Below, in pieces: positions 17,329 to 26,378 of a stretch of 64,000 nt of DNA (position 1 is the stretch's first letter; the number at the start of each line of letters is the position of its first letter). This stretch comes from JBHJHP01 sp042219855 (lineage in GTDB: Bacteria > Bacteroidota > Bacteroidia > Bacteroidales > UBA5342), in contig NZ_JBHJHP010000003.1 in NCBI RefSeq assembly GCF_042219855.1, positions 496,001 to 560,000 of the forward strand. Reading direction: 5' to 3'. Made by a program: the position numbers and the translations under genes. The notes beneath the pieces are model-generated. The model was not told where the DNA came from and did not search any database. It worked only from the letters and a program-made list of their open reading frames with translations.

Positions 17329-18851
17329 TGAAAAACAGTAGAATGATGCAAAAGATAAAAGTAATAGCTCTGTTTGTAGCAGTCTTTTTAAGCATGAACG
17401 CAAAAGGACAGCTCGTTAACTCATTATATTATATGGATAACCTGCCTCAGGCATCCCGATTAAATCCTGCACGCATGCCCAACTGCAATTTCTATATCAG
17501 TATGATGAATGTAGGAACAAGTATGTTTACCGAGTTAGGCCCTCAGCACGTGTTTACACAAGATAATGTTGTGAATGATACATTAAGGATGCCATTCTAT
17601 AACGAAACTCTGTGGAATGACTTTTTAAATAAACTGCACGATCCTATTTCATTGAATTTTGAAACAGAAGCAGGTGTTGGTTTTGGTTTCAGAGCAGGCA
17701 GGGGGTATTTCCATTTTGATCTTACGGAACGCAACATCGTGAATCTGAATCTTGCTAAGGATTTTCTCACCATGAACGATTTGGGTGACGGTGTTACAAA
17801 GGATTTCAGTACATTAAGTATGAACTCAACTGTATTTATGCAGGCCGGTATGGGGTATGCCAGGGAAATAAATCCGAATTTAAACGTAGGGCTGAAGCTG
17901 AAACTTCTGAAAGGCCTTGCTGCAGCCACCATGAATATAAGCCGGGCTGAACTCTATACCTCTGTAGAAAACTGGAACTTTTCTGCTGATATGGTCGGTG
18001 ATATTTCTTTTCCTGTTCAGTTTGATACCGATGTTAATGGCGATTTGACAGCCAATGACTCAGTTTTGCAGAATATCGATTTTTCATATGTGAAAAATTA
18101 TCTCTCACCGGCCACCAATTTTGGCGCTGCTGTGGATTTTGGTATTGAGTATAAAGTAATGCCACAACTTTACCTTTCTGCAAGCCTGGTAGATCTGGGT
18201 AAAATTTGGTGGAACTATGAGGTGTCAAATATTACAGCTGGTGGTAATGTGCAGTTCGAAGGTGTAAGCGAAGAGCCCATTCTGTATAAAGATGATCAGC
18301 AGGTTGAAGATTATTTCCAAAACCTGGGTGATAGTCTGCTGAATGAATTATCATATGGTGTGAGCCATAATAATTTTTCTTCCGGGCTGGCGCCAAAGCT
18401 TTATCTCGGTGCAGAATATCTGCTGAATGATCAGATTAGTTTTGGTGTTTTATCCAATACATCATTCTATAAGAACAAAACCATGGAGTCGGTTATGTTC
18501 TCTGCAAATGCGAATTTATACCACTTCCTTACCGCAGGTGCTCACTACGGTTGGAACTGGGGCTATGCCAATACAGCTGGTTTTACTTTTGGAATTAACA
18601 TATTCCCTTTACAGATTTATGTTGCTGCTGACTATCTGCCTTTAAAATATCAGAAAGTTGATGTAACGGAAGGAAATGAGCAGGTAGATCTTGGTTTTGC
18701 CAAATGGGATTATGCACCCATCCCGGTAAATTTAAATGCACTGAGTTTACAGGTAGGCTTAAACCTTAAATTCGGTTGCAGGAAACGGTACAATGAACCG
18801 ATTTATAAAAGTAAGTACGATGAAGATATTCCTGGTTACCGGGAGTTGTAA
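17328..18851 (+). CDS. DUF5723 family outer-membrane protein
   Basis: A 507-residue exported protein. The signal peptide runs to about residue 26 (hydrophobic VIALFVAVFLSMNAKG, then QLVNSLYYM). The mature N-terminus YYMDNLPQASRLNPARMPN is the hallmark of DUF5723, related in layout to the PorV/FadL-like and type IX membrane-protein families of Bacteroidota. Alternating hydrophobic strands with aromatic ends (FGAAVDFGIEYKVMPQLYLS, LYLGAEYLLNDQISFGVL, FTFGINIFPLQIYVAADYL) suggest an outer-membrane beta-barrel. The end is a soluble tail, KSKYDEDIPGYREL. It is the last gene of the envelope operon and is followed by a terminator. Confidence 0.78.
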   Translation: MKNSRMMQKIKVIALFVAVFLSMNAKGQLVNSLYYMDNLPQASRLNPARMPNCNFYISMMNVGTSMFTELGPQHVFTQDNVVNDTLRMPFYNETLWNDFLNKLHDPISLNFETEAGVGFGFRAGRGYFHFDLTERNIVNLNLAKDFLTMNDLGDGVTKDFSTLSMNSTVFMQAGMGYAREINPNLNVGLKLKLLKGLAAATMNISRAELYTSVENWNFSADMVGDISFPVQFDTDVNGDLTANDSVLQNIDFSYVKNYLSPATNFGAAVDFGIEYKVMPQLYLSASLVDLGKIWWNYEVSNITAGGNVQFEGVSEEPILYKDDQQVEDYFQNLGDSLLNELSYGVSHNNFSSGLAPKLYLGAEYLLNDQISFGVLSNTSFYKNKTMESVMFSANANLYHFLTAGAHYGWNWGYANTAGFTFGINIFPLQIYVAADYLPLKYQKVDVTEGNEQVDLGFAKWDYAPIPVNLNALSLQVGLNLKFGCRKRYNEPIYKSKYDEDIPGYREL

Positions 18852-18872
18852 TCAGTTAAGTGAACTATATTG

Positions 18873-18900
18873 AGCCGTCTGAATTCAGACGGCTTTTTTT
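18873..18900 (+). terminator. Terminator of the envelope operon, overlapping the end of the opposite gene
   Basis: Arms AGCCGTCTGAA (18873-18883) and TTCAGACGGCT (18884-18894) form a perfect palindrome followed by a T run. The right half is also the last codons and stop (18885-18887) of the minus-strand DUF4105 gene. Confidence 0.88.
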
Positions 18901-20003
18901 ATGCTGTTTGCTTTAACAGATTCTGAAATCAAGACAATAATATTTAGTGTTAACAGAATAATAGGTAGGGTTGTAGCCTGTTTTACAACCAGTATTATCA
19001 GCAACGCCGCTATATAATAAGAAAGATAAAGAATATAAAATACACGTTTTCTGCGAAAGAATGTCAGGTATAGCGCGCCTAAAATATTCAGTGGTTGTAA
19101 AATAAGAATATTGAAATTAGGAAACACTGCCGGGTGTATGGAGAAGAAGCTTATAAAAGTCAGAATGAGTCCACCTGAACCGCTTATAAACAGTAAGAGG
19201 ATTAAGGGCCAGTTTTTTGTGTTCCCTGCATAAAAAAATCGGATCAGCAAAATGATCAGTAATACGGTAAAAAATAAAGATGGTGTTAACAGTTGTATGC
19301 TTTTTGATACCGGTTCAGCATGATATAATGCGTCAGTAGCATAGCCCTTTTTCTTGTAGGCATTCATTAATTCAATTGGAAGAAATAGTTTTTCACGTTG
19401 TGTAATGGTATCTTCAAGGGGCTGCCCAAGAGCCAGGTTGATTCCAAAGCGTGTCCATGGCGCAGCTTTTAAATAGGGCTGCAGGATCTCTCTGAAGGTA
19501 ATACGGGGTGAATCCGGCCTGTAATCAGAGATATCCAGCGTTTGTTCAAGATCATCTCTAACTTTGGTTGCACAGTTATTGTATAGAAAATTATAGAGAT
19601 AAGTCCTGTTTTCCGGTTTGTAGTCCGTTGCCAGAATGTTGATCAGTTTTCGCTTTTGATCCGGAGTGAGATTCAGCTTTTGTTCCCAAACACTCCTGTT
19701 TTCTACCTGGTAAGAAAACAGGAAAGATTCAAACGTCTGAACGCCCAGCATATAATAGGTCTCTCCTTTTACAAATTTGTAAATAAAGTTTTCGCTGCTG
19801 AAATCAAACAACCCATAATTAAAAACATAATCTTGTTTTTTTTCGCTGTTATTGACCCGAATAGCAGTGTGTCCAAAAAGAGAATAGACATCAGTTCCCT
19901 CTGAACAGGTCAGGAGACTGAATTCAGCGCTGGTACTCAAAACAGCTCCTCTGAACTGTAAAGACAGTAACAGTAATATGGTCAGGAAAGAAAGCCTTTT
20001 CAT
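18885..20003 (-). CDS. DUF4105 (Lnb N-terminal-like) membrane protein
   Basis: A 372-residue envelope protein. After a signal peptide (to about residue 20) comes the DUF4105 domain (about 25-190), with TCSEGTDVYSLFGHTAIRV, FNYGLFDFSSENFIYKFVKG, and the YLYNFLYNNCATKVRD block. The conserved histidine and cysteine in GHT and NNCAT are the expected active-site-like residues of this NlpC/papain-like relative. The C-terminal third has about four to five membrane helices (from LLTPSLFFTVLLIILLI). The function of the family is not known; an envelope hydrolase or transferase is plausible. Its start overlaps the lipA stop by 4 bp (ATGA), so it is co-translated with lipA. The last codons lie in the opposite operon's terminator. 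Confidence 0.85.
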   Translation of the reverse strand: MKRLSFLTILLLLSLQFRGAVLSTSAEFSLLTCSEGTDVYSLFGHTAIRVNNSEKKQDYVFNYGLFDFSSENFIYKFVKGETYYMLGVQTFESFLFSYQVENRSVWEQKLNLTPDQKRKLINILATDYKPENRTYLYNFLYNNCATKVRDDLEQTLDISDYRPDSPRITFREILQPYLKAAPWTRFGINLALGQPLEDTITQREKLFLPIELMNAYKKKGYATDALYHAEPVSKSIQLLTPSLFFTVLLIILLIRFFYAGNTKNWPLILLLFISGSGGLILTFISFFSIHPAVFPNFNILILQPLNILGALYLTFFRRKRVFYILYLSYYIAALLIILVVKQATTLPIILLTLNIIVLISESVKANSIKKAV

Positions 20004-20857
20004 GGTGTGGTTCTGATGTGTTTTTCTGCATGATATGATGAGCGCACAAGCGGTCCGCTTTCCACCATACTAAATCCTTTTTTTAGTGCAATATCTTTTA
20101 AAGCTGCGAATTCGTCAGGGTGGACATAACGCTCAACAGGCAAATGTTGTTTGGTCGGCTGCAGATATTGTCCAAGTGTTAAAATGGAAGTTCCTGTTGC
20201 CAGAATATCATCCATAGTTTTGAGAATTTCATCCTCAGATTCCCCAAGACCAAGCATTATTCCTGATTTGGCCCTGATGCCGGAAGATGCAATGTAATTT
20301 AAAACGCTGAGACTGGTGCGGTATTTTGCAGCAGATCTTACCCTGGGGGTAAGCGCCTCAACTGTTTCAAGGTTGTGTGAGATAATTTCGGGCCTGACCG
20401 CGATAATTTTATCAATTAAATCCGTTTTGCCTTGAAAATCAGGTATTAATACTTCGATGGTTATATTCGGATTTACTTCCTTTAGCTTTTTTATGGTCAA
20501 TGCCCAGTGTGCTGACCCAAGATCAGACATGTCGTCTCTGTCCACCGAGGTTATGACTGCATGTTTCAGGTTCATCAGTTGAACAGATTTGGCTATATTT
20601 TCCGGCTCTTCCGGATCTGCCGGTAAGGGCTTTCCTGATTTTGTATTGCAGAATTTACATGACCGGGTACAGATATCTCCAAGAATCATAAATGTCGCCG
20701 TGCCTAAATCCCAGCATTCACCCATATTAGGGCATTTTCCGCTGGTGCATATGGTGTGTAGTCTGTGTTTCTGAACAATGTCATGAACAGATTTATAGGA
20801 TTCTCCTTTGGGAAGTTTTATTTTTAACCAGTCCGGTTTTTTTCTGCTTTCTGCCAT
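20000..20857 (-). CDS. lipA: Lipoyl synthase
   Basis: A 285-residue radical SAM enzyme that inserts two sulfur atoms into octanoyl groups on lipoyl-dependent proteins. The auxiliary cluster cysteines C37, C42 and C48 (ICTSGKCPNMGECW) and the radical SAM cysteines C63, C67 and C70 (CTRSCKFC) are present. The C-terminal RSSYHA motif supplies the serine ligand of the auxiliary cluster. Length is normal. It is followed with a 4-bp overlap by the DUF4105 gene. No lipB or lplA is seen nearby. Confidence 0.97.
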   Translation of the reverse strand: MAESRKKPDWLKIKLPKGESYKSVHDIVQKHRLHTICTSGKCPNMGECWDLGTATFMILGDICTRSCKFCNTKSGKPLPADPEEPENIAKSVQLMNLKHAVITSVDRDDMSDLGSAHWALTIKKLKEVNPNITIEVLIPDFQGKTDLIDKIIAVRPEIISHNLETVEALTPRVRSAAKYRTSLSVLNYIASSGIRAKSGIMLGLGESEDEILKTMDDILATGTSILTLGQYLQPTKQHLPVERYVHPDEFAALKDIALKKGFSMVESGPLVRSSYHAEKHIRTTP

Positions 20858-20887
20858 CTTTTTTTTACAAAGATATTATTTGTGGTT

Positions 20888-21388
20888 TTAATACGATTGC
20901 AACCATTCATTTAATTGGTTCATGACTTCGTTTGCTGTGTAGGCAAATACAAGTTTTGGATACTTTAATGAGCGGAGAAATGCTTCGGATTCCTTTGATT
21001 GGTTTAGGACAATCAGGTATTTGCCGTTTTTAACAGTCAGCGCTATTTCTGAAAGCGTTCCTGCCGTATTCCCAATCGCGATAACAACGTCGCTTGACAA
21101 AATATTTATAATGTTTCTGGCATTTCCCATGCCGGTTACAACAGGAATTGTTAGTCCCGGTGCAGCATCATCTTTGTTGATACCGGGTAATATCCCTACT
21201 GAAATACCGCCTTCATTAGCGACACCTTGAATCACAGACTTCATCACACCGGAGTTCCGGCCACCACATAATACAATGTAGTTCCGTCTGGCCAGTTCTG
21301 ATCCCAGGGCACAGGCCATCTGCATGTCCTGTTCAGTAGCATCTTCGCCAGATCCCATGATGCCAATAATACCCATAGTGGTTTTCAT
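20888..21388 (-). CDS. TIGR00725/LOG-like Rossmann protein
   Basis: A 166-residue cytoplasmic protein of the LOG/TIGR00725 group (MoCo-carrier-like). It shows the phosphate-binding LCGGRNSGVMKSVIQGV and the second motif VVIAIGNTAGTLSEIALTV, in which the usual GGxGT of LOG enzymes reads GNTAGT. The N-terminus MGIIGIMGSGEDA is the first beta-strand and loop. Members bind nucleotide-like ligands and some cleave nucleoside monophosphates to base and ribose phosphate; the activity here is not known. It lies 30 bp upstream of lipA on the same strand and divergent from xseB, 40 bp away. Confidence 0.8.
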   Translation of the reverse strand: MKTTMGIIGIMGSGEDATEQDMQMACALGSELARRNYIVLCGGRNSGVMKSVIQGVANEGGISVGILPGINKDDAAPGLTIPVVTGMGNARNIINILSSDVVIAIGNTAGTLSEIALTVKNGKYLIVLNQSKESEAFLRSLKYPKLVFAYTANEVMNQLNEWLQSY

Positions 21389-21428
21389 TATTATTTGTTA
21401 AGTTTGTAGATAAGACAAATGTAGAAAA

Positions 21429-21626
21429 ATGGGATCAGAAGAACTAAATTATTCATCAGCCCTTGCAGAGCTTGAACAAATCCTTGAACAAATTGAAAGT
21501 GAAGAGCTTAATGTTGATGATTTGTTGGGTAAGGTAAAAAGAGCTGCTGTTTTAGTTGAGGTTTGTAAATCAAAATTGAACGGAATTGAATCGGAGGTGG
21601 AGAATATTTTGACTAAAATAAAATAA
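21429..21626 (+). CDS. xseB: Exodeoxyribonuclease VII small subunit
   Basis: A 65-residue all-helical protein that matches XseB: LNYSSALAELEQILEQIESEELNVDDL, followed by a second helix with VEVCKSKLNGIE. It binds several copies to the large subunit XseA to form an exonuclease acting on single-stranded DNA. xseA is usually next to xseB, but it is not in this window. It is the last gene before the AT-rich region leading to dnaA. Confidence 0.88.
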   Translation: MGSEELNYSSALAELEQILEQIESEELNVDDLLGKVKRAAVLVEVCKSKLNGIESEVENILTKIK

Positions 21627-21975
21627 ATGTTAATTAACTCAACCGGACTTAACTTAACATTTTTTAAAAAACCTTATAAAAAAAAATGAATTTGTAAGTT
21701 TCGAAAATGACCAGTTTTTCTTCAAAAAAAAAAATAAGAAAAAATTGATTTTTTTTGGGTTGATTAAAACCCTTATTTTTAAAGCAAATTAGATGAATTT
21801 GCGTGTAAGTTATTGATAGTCAAAATGTTTTATAAATAACTGAAACACAAAACGTTGTATTAAAACTTAAAATTGCAAGTTTATTTAAATTTTTTTTTGA
21901 ACTTTTTTTTATCAAAATTTGTCTTCACGTTTAATTGAAACTGAATGTCTAACCCTTTTAATACTAAAATTTCAA
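21627..21975. other. 349-bp AT-rich region upstream of dnaA
   Basis: Very AT-rich, with long A and T tracts (for example 21726-21734 and 21751-21756) and no reading frame beyond the false extension of dnaA. A small hairpin GGGTT (21757-21761)/AACCC (21768-21772) followed by a T-rich stretch might end xseB transcription. The region resembles an unwinding element, but I found no copy of the DnaA box TTATNCACA on either strand, so I do not call an origin. Confidence 0.5.
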
Positions 21976-23409
21976 ATGGTTGAAACTTGCGAGCATGTTT
22001 GGTCTAAATGCATGGATTTTTTCAGGGATAATTTGCAGCCCGCCACATATAAAACGTGGTTTGAGCCTATTAAGCCTCTGAAAATATCAAATAATGTATT
22101 GACGATACAGGTTCCAAGTCCTTTCTTTTATGAATTTCTGGAAGACAAGTACATCGATCTGTTAAAAAAAGCATTGTATAAGGAGTTAGGCCCCGGCGCC
22201 AAACTTGAATACCAGGTGGTTGTTGATAAGAGTGAAGCAGATAAGACCAAGGGAAATGACACCGGCACCGTAAGGTTACCCGGACATAACGGGGGAGATA
22301 TTCATTCAGGTATGCCTCGTCACAACGGATCACCGGTTATAAAAAATCCGTTCATTATACCTGGTATTAAAACCATTGATCTTGATCCGCAGTTAAATCC
22401 CAATAATTCATTTCATAATTTTATTGAAGGCGACTGCAATAAAGTGGCATGTTCTGCAGGAAATGCTATCGCATCAAAACCAGGTAAAACACCTTTTAAT
22501 CCTCTTTTTGTTTATGGTGAATCCGGTCTTGGAAAGACTCATCTTGCTCAGGCAATCGGATTAAAAGTTAAAGAGTTACATCCGAATAAAACAGTACTTT
22601 ATCTTAGTGCCAACCAGTTTCAGACACAGTATACCGAATCAGTACGCAACAATACACAGAATGATTTTGTAAACTTCTACAAACTGATTGATTTTCTGAT
22701 TATTGATGATATTCATGAACTTTCGGGTAAAGAAGGAACGCAAAATACCTTTTTCCACATTTTCAATCATCTTCATCAGTCGGGTAAACAGCTGATTCTT
22801 ACATCAGATAAACCGCCCTTCCAGTTACAGGGTGTGGAGCAACGACTCCTCTCCAGGTTTAAGTGGGGCTTGTCCACTGAACTGGAATCACCGGATTATC
22901 TTACAAGAAAGGCAATTTTAAAGCATAAGGTTTACCAGGAAGGCCTTGAAATTGGTGATGATGTCATCGATTATCTTGCAGAGAATATTACGGCAAATAT
23001 CAGGGAGCTGGAAGGTGCATTGATTTCACTGATTGCACAATCCACATTCATCACCCATAAAGAGGTGGATATTGAAATGGCTCAGGATATTGTAAGTAAG
23101 CTTATCAAGACATCAAACAGAACTATTTCTATTGAAAAGATACAGAGAGTGGTTTGCGATTATTTTGAATTATCGCTTGATGTACTGCACTCTAAATCCA
23201 GGAAAAGAGAAATTGTTCAGGCACGCCAGATTGCTATGTATCTTGCGAAAAATTATACTAAAAATTCACTTCAGAATATTGGTCAGCAAATAGGAAAAAG
23301 AGACCATGCCACAGTATTACATGCCTGTAAAACAGTTAATAATCTGATGGATACCGATAAATCATTCAAATCCAGTTTAAAAGAACTGGAATTAAAGCTG
23401 AAATTCTGA
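21976..23409 (+). CDS. dnaA: Chromosomal replication initiator DnaA
   Basis: A 477-residue AAA+ initiator. Domain I starts MVETCEHVWSKCMDFFRD and contains ATYKTWFEPIKPL. A linker rich in G, N and P follows to about residue 130. Domain III has Walker A GESGLGKTH (K187), Walker B FLIIDDIHEL, and the sensor block LLSRFKWGLSTELESPD. Domain IV ends with the DNA-binding signature RDHATVLHACKTVNNL. The protein melts the origin and recruits the helicase. The ATG at 21976 is chosen over an extension starting at a TTG at 21919, because it aligns with the usual family N-terminus. It is followed by a terminator and no dnaN, which is common in Bacteroidota. Confidence 0.97.
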   Translation: MVETCEHVWSKCMDFFRDNLQPATYKTWFEPIKPLKISNNVLTIQVPSPFFYEFLEDKYIDLLKKALYKELGPGAKLEYQVVVDKSEADKTKGNDTGTVRLPGHNGGDIHSGMPRHNGSPVIKNPFIIPGIKTIDLDPQLNPNNSFHNFIEGDCNKVACSAGNAIASKPGKTPFNPLFVYGESGLGKTHLAQAIGLKVKELHPNKTVLYLSANQFQTQYTESVRNNTQNDFVNFYKLIDFLIIDDIHELSGKEGTQNTFFHIFNHLHQSGKQLILTSDKPPFQLQGVEQRLLSRFKWGLSTELESPDYLTRKAILKHKVYQEGLEIGDDVIDYLAENITANIRELEGALISLIAQSTFITHKEVDIEMAQDIVSKLIKTSNRTISIEKIQRVVCDYFELSLDVLHSKSRKREIVQARQIAMYLAKNYTKNSLQNIGQQIGKRDHATVLHACKTVNNLMDTDKSFKSSLKELELKLKF

Positions 23410-23434
23410 AAAACAAGATATTTTTAAGGATGCG

Positions 23435-23460
23435 GAGGGGTAATTATACTCCTCTTTTTT
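23435..23460 (+). terminator. Terminator after dnaA
   Basis: Arms GAGGGGTA (23435-23442) and TACTCCTC (23447-23454) pair over 8 bp with one G-U, loop ATTA, followed by TTTTTT. Confidence 0.85.
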
Positions 23461-23500
23461 ATGTCCTTTAATTTTTATTTTTTCATATAAATAAAAAATG

Positions 23501-23508
23501 TATTTTTG
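23501..23508 (+). promoter_or_regulatory. Putative -7 element (TATTTTTG) upstream of glgP
   Basis: TATTTTTG matches TAnnTTTG with a T-rich -33 region. It lies 174 bp upstream of the glgP ATG, so a long leader (23515-23681) is implied, or another promoter lies closer. Confidence 0.35.
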
Positions 23509-23681
23509 TCTCACCACAACACGTAATTTTCTGAATTATCCATTCTTTATAAAAAAATAATAAACTCAAAGTCAGTATGATATCTGATTCATCCGCAGGT
23601 TGCATAACAATGTCGGTTTTGAACTGTTATCATTATGAGAATATTGGAAATGGAATACACAAATTTTAGAAAGTAAAGCAC

Positions 23682-26252
23682 ATGAAGATACAATCATTTA
23701 ACGTAAATCCACCTCAGTGGAAGACTATTAATGTGGCTTCGAGCCTGCCGGAAGAACTTAAAGGTTTAGGTGAGATCGCCAGAAATTTCTGGTATGTCTG
23801 GAATTATGAGGCCACGGATGTATTCAGTACCATTGATCCGGATTTATGGGAAGATTATAAAAACAATGCAGTTTTGCTCCTGGAGCGTACTAATTATAAA
23901 AGATTCGAAGAATTATTGAATAATGAATCTTTTATGAAAAAGTATCATAAAGCCTATGATAAGTTTAATGCTTATATGGCTGAAAAACCTGCAGAAAATT
24001 CGCCTTCCATTGCATATTTCAGTATGGAGTATGGTCTTGCAGATATTTTAAAAATCTATTCCGGTGGTTTGGGAATTCTGGCTGGTGACTATTTGAAGGA
24101 AGCCAGTGATTGTAATGTCAATATGACTGCAGTTGGCCTGATGTACCACTATGGTTATTTTACACAAACCTTATCAATCAACGGGGAACAGCAGGCCATT
24201 TTTGAAGCACAGAATCTGAATCTTCTGCCTGTTGAACAGGTTAAGGATGAGAATAATAATTTAGTGAAATTTACGCTTCCCTTTCCGGGACGTGATTTAC
24301 ATGTTGCCATCTGGAAAGTCAATGTTGGTCGTGTCTCGCTTTTATTGCTTGATACCGATCTGGAGGAGAATAATCCGGCAGACCGGACGGTCACGCATCA
24401 GCTCTACGGAGGTGACTGGGAAAACCGTCTGAAGCAGGAATTACTTTTAGGTTTCGGTGGTATAAAAGCACTCGAAACACTTGGAATTGAGAAAGAACTT
24501 TATCACTGTAATGAAGGCCATGCCGCGTTTATTAATGCTTCCAGGTTATCTCATTATGTAAATTTTGAAAACCTTGACTTTGAAGTCGCACTTGAACTTG
24601 TTCGGGCGTCTTCGCTGTTCACCACACATACACCTGTTCCAGCCGGACATGATAGTTTTGATGAGGATATGCTGAAGCATTACCTCAGTTATATGCCGGA
24701 ACAACTAACTTTGGGTTGGGATGATTTTATGGCTCTCGGTCGTACCAATCCTGACGATAAGAATTCTAAATTTTCAATGAGTGTTTTTGCGGCAAAAACC
24801 TCACAGGAGATGAATGGGGTAAGCTGGTTACATGGTAAAGTCAGTCAGGATATGTTCCAGAATTTGTGGCCCGGATTTATGCCGGAGGAACTGCATATTG
24901 ATTATGTGACCAATGGTGTTCACTATGGCACATGGACTGCCCGTGAATGGAGACGATTGTATGAAAAGAATTTTGGAGAGGATTTTCTGACAGATATTTC
25001 TAATCCTGCACATTGGAAAAAGATTTATTCCCTTCAGAATGATGAAATCTGGAAGGTAAAGCTGACTTTGAAGGAAAAGCTTGTGGATTATATCAAACAG
25101 CGCTTTGAAGAAGACTGGCTTAAGAAGCAGGGCGATCCTTCACGAATTGTTCAATTGATCGACGGTATGCAATCGAATGTTTTAACCATTGGTTTTGCCC
25201 GTCGTTTCGCCACATATAAACGTGCGCATCTGTTATTTAATGATCTAGACCGTTTATCTAAAATCTTAAATAATCCGGAAAAACCTGTACAGTTCCTGTT
25301 TGCAGGTAAAGCACATCCTGCTGATGGTGGTGGTCAGGGCTTAATCAAGCACATCGTGGAAATTTCTAGAAGGCCGGAGTTTTTAGGTAAAATTATCTTT
25401 CTTGAAAACTATGATATGTCACTGGCCCGCAGATTGGTTTCAGGAGTGGATATCTGGCTCAATACGCCAACCAGACCGTTGGAAGCATCAGGAACCAGCG
25501 GACAGAAAGCTGAAATGAATGGTACGCTTAACCTGAGTGTATTAGATGGATGGTGGCTTGAAGGATACCGGGAAGAAGCAGGATGGGCCATAACCGATAA
25601 ACGGACTTATGATAATCAGGCTTTCCAGGATGAATTGGATGCAGCAACAATATACAGCCTTCTTGAGAATGATATAGTACCGGCGTATTACAACAGAAAC
25701 AAAGAAGGCTTGTCTCCGGATTGGATTGAATATATTAAGAAATCGGTCAGTGAGATAGCACCGCATTATACCACCAAAAGGATGCTTGATGATTACATTC
25801 ATAAGTTTTATACCAAACAACATAAACGGGTAACAAAACTGAAAGCTGACGATAAGAAACTGGCCAGGGAACTGGCAGATTGGAAAAACAAGGTAATTGA
25901 GCAATGGGATGACATTGAAATTAAATCAGTTGATATCCCTGATTTTGCCGTAATGATTCCTAAAATCGGAGAATCGTTTGATATTAAGGTTGTGGCAGAT
26001 ATTAAAGGGCTGAAAGCAGAGGATCTTGGTATTGAACTGGTTCAGATGGCGGAAGATGACGAAATGCATAAACAGTACGTTAAGGAATTGAACCAGCTGG
26101 AAGTATCAGAGGTAAACGGTTCAGAAATAACGTATCACCTGAATCTGAAATTTTCTGATCCGGGTTCTTATAACTATGCCATCAGAATGTATGCCAGACA
26201 TGAAAATCTTCCTCACAGGCAGGACTTCGGTTTGGTAAAATGGTTAAACTAA
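23682..26252 (+). CDS. glgP: Alpha-glucan phosphorylase (GT35, TIGR02094 type)
   Basis: An 856-residue enzyme that releases glucose 1-phosphate from glycogen or maltodextrin. It belongs to the TIGR02094 group with an N-terminal DUF3417 domain (LKGLGEIARNFWYVWNYEATDVF). Family blocks include AYFSMEYGLADILKIYSGGLGILAGDYLKEAS, HCNEGHAAF, TTHTPVPAGHDSF, and the PLP-lysine region EASGTSGQKAEMNGTLNLS, with K609 as the Schiff-base lysine. The methionine usual before the lysine is Q, as in other Bacteroidota members. A C-terminal extension of about 100 residues (after IEIKSVDIPDFAVMIPKIG) looks like a beta-sandwich. It is monocistronic. It fits with the GT5 N-terminal gene at 38.1 kb as part of glycogen metabolism. 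Confidence 0.93.
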   Translation: MKIQSFNVNPPQWKTINVASSLPEELKGLGEIARNFWYVWNYEATDVFSTIDPDLWEDYKNNAVLLLERTNYKRFEELLNNESFMKKYHKAYDKFNAYMAEKPAENSPSIAYFSMEYGLADILKIYSGGLGILAGDYLKEASDCNVNMTAVGLMYHYGYFTQTLSINGEQQAIFEAQNLNLLPVEQVKDENNNLVKFTLPFPGRDLHVAIWKVNVGRVSLLLLDTDLEENNPADRTVTHQLYGGDWENRLKQELLLGFGGIKALETLGIEKELYHCNEGHAAFINASRLSHYVNFENLDFEVALELVRASSLFTTHTPVPAGHDSFDEDMLKHYLSYMPEQLTLGWDDFMALGRTNPDDKNSKFSMSVFAAKTSQEMNGVSWLHGKVSQDMFQNLWPGFMPEELHIDYVTNGVHYGTWTAREWRRLYEKNFGEDFLTDISNPAHWKKIYSLQNDEIWKVKLTLKEKLVDYIKQRFEEDWLKKQGDPSRIVQLIDGMQSNVLTIGFARRFATYKRAHLLFNDLDRLSKILNNPEKPVQFLFAGKAHPADGGGQGLIKHIVEISRRPEFLGKIIFLENYDMSLARRLVSGVDIWLNTPTRPLEASGTSGQKAEMNGTLNLSVLDGWWLEGYREEAGWAITDKRTYDNQAFQDELDAATIYSLLENDIVPAYYNRNKEGLSPDWIEYIKKSVSEIAPHYTTKRMLDDYIHKFYTKQHKRVTKLKADDKKLARELADWKNKVIEQWDDIEIKSVDIPDFAVMIPKIGESFDIKVVADIKGLKAEDLGIELVQMAEDDEMHKQYVKELNQLEVSEVNGSEITYHLNLKFSDPGSYNYAIRMYARHENLPHRQDFGLVKWLN

Positions 26253-26273
26253 AAAATAATTGAAAATAATGTG

Positions 26274-26302
26274 AAAGGTCTTCTGAAAAGGAGACCTTTT
26301 TT
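26274..26302 (+). terminator. Terminator after glgP
   Basis: AAAGGTCT (26274-26281) pairs with AGACCTTT (26292-26299) and is followed by more T. Confidence 0.85.
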
Positions 26303-26345
26303 ATTATCAGAAATTCAATGGAAAAATTTTTAGATATCTGTAATA

Positions 26346-26362
26346 TGTGACATTTTGTTACA
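26346..26362. promoter_or_regulatory. Imperfect palindrome TGTGACA-TTT-TGTTACA upstream of the abl operon
   Basis: The two 7-nt halves are inverted repeats with one mismatch around a 3-nt centre. They recall the half-site GTAACA/TGTTAC seen before hcp, but with a centre one base longer. A Crp/Fnr-type site is possible. Confidence 0.35.
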
Positions 26363-26378
26363 TTTTTGCTCCATTTTG

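Noticed and set aside
21919..21975. Longer dnaA start (TTG at 21919)
   Set aside because: The extra 19 residues do not fit DnaA domain I, and an ATG at 21976 matches the usual family start.
21627..21975. Replication origin beside dnaA
   Set aside because: High AT content alone is not enough; I found no DnaA boxes on either strand.
23515..23681. Riboswitch in the long glgP leader
   Set aside because: No conserved riboswitch core was recognised; the region is AT-rich without strong stems.
24155..24394. Open frames antisense to glgP and to other large genes
   Set aside because: They are shadows of strongly supported genes on the other strand, with no similarity to families and no promoters.
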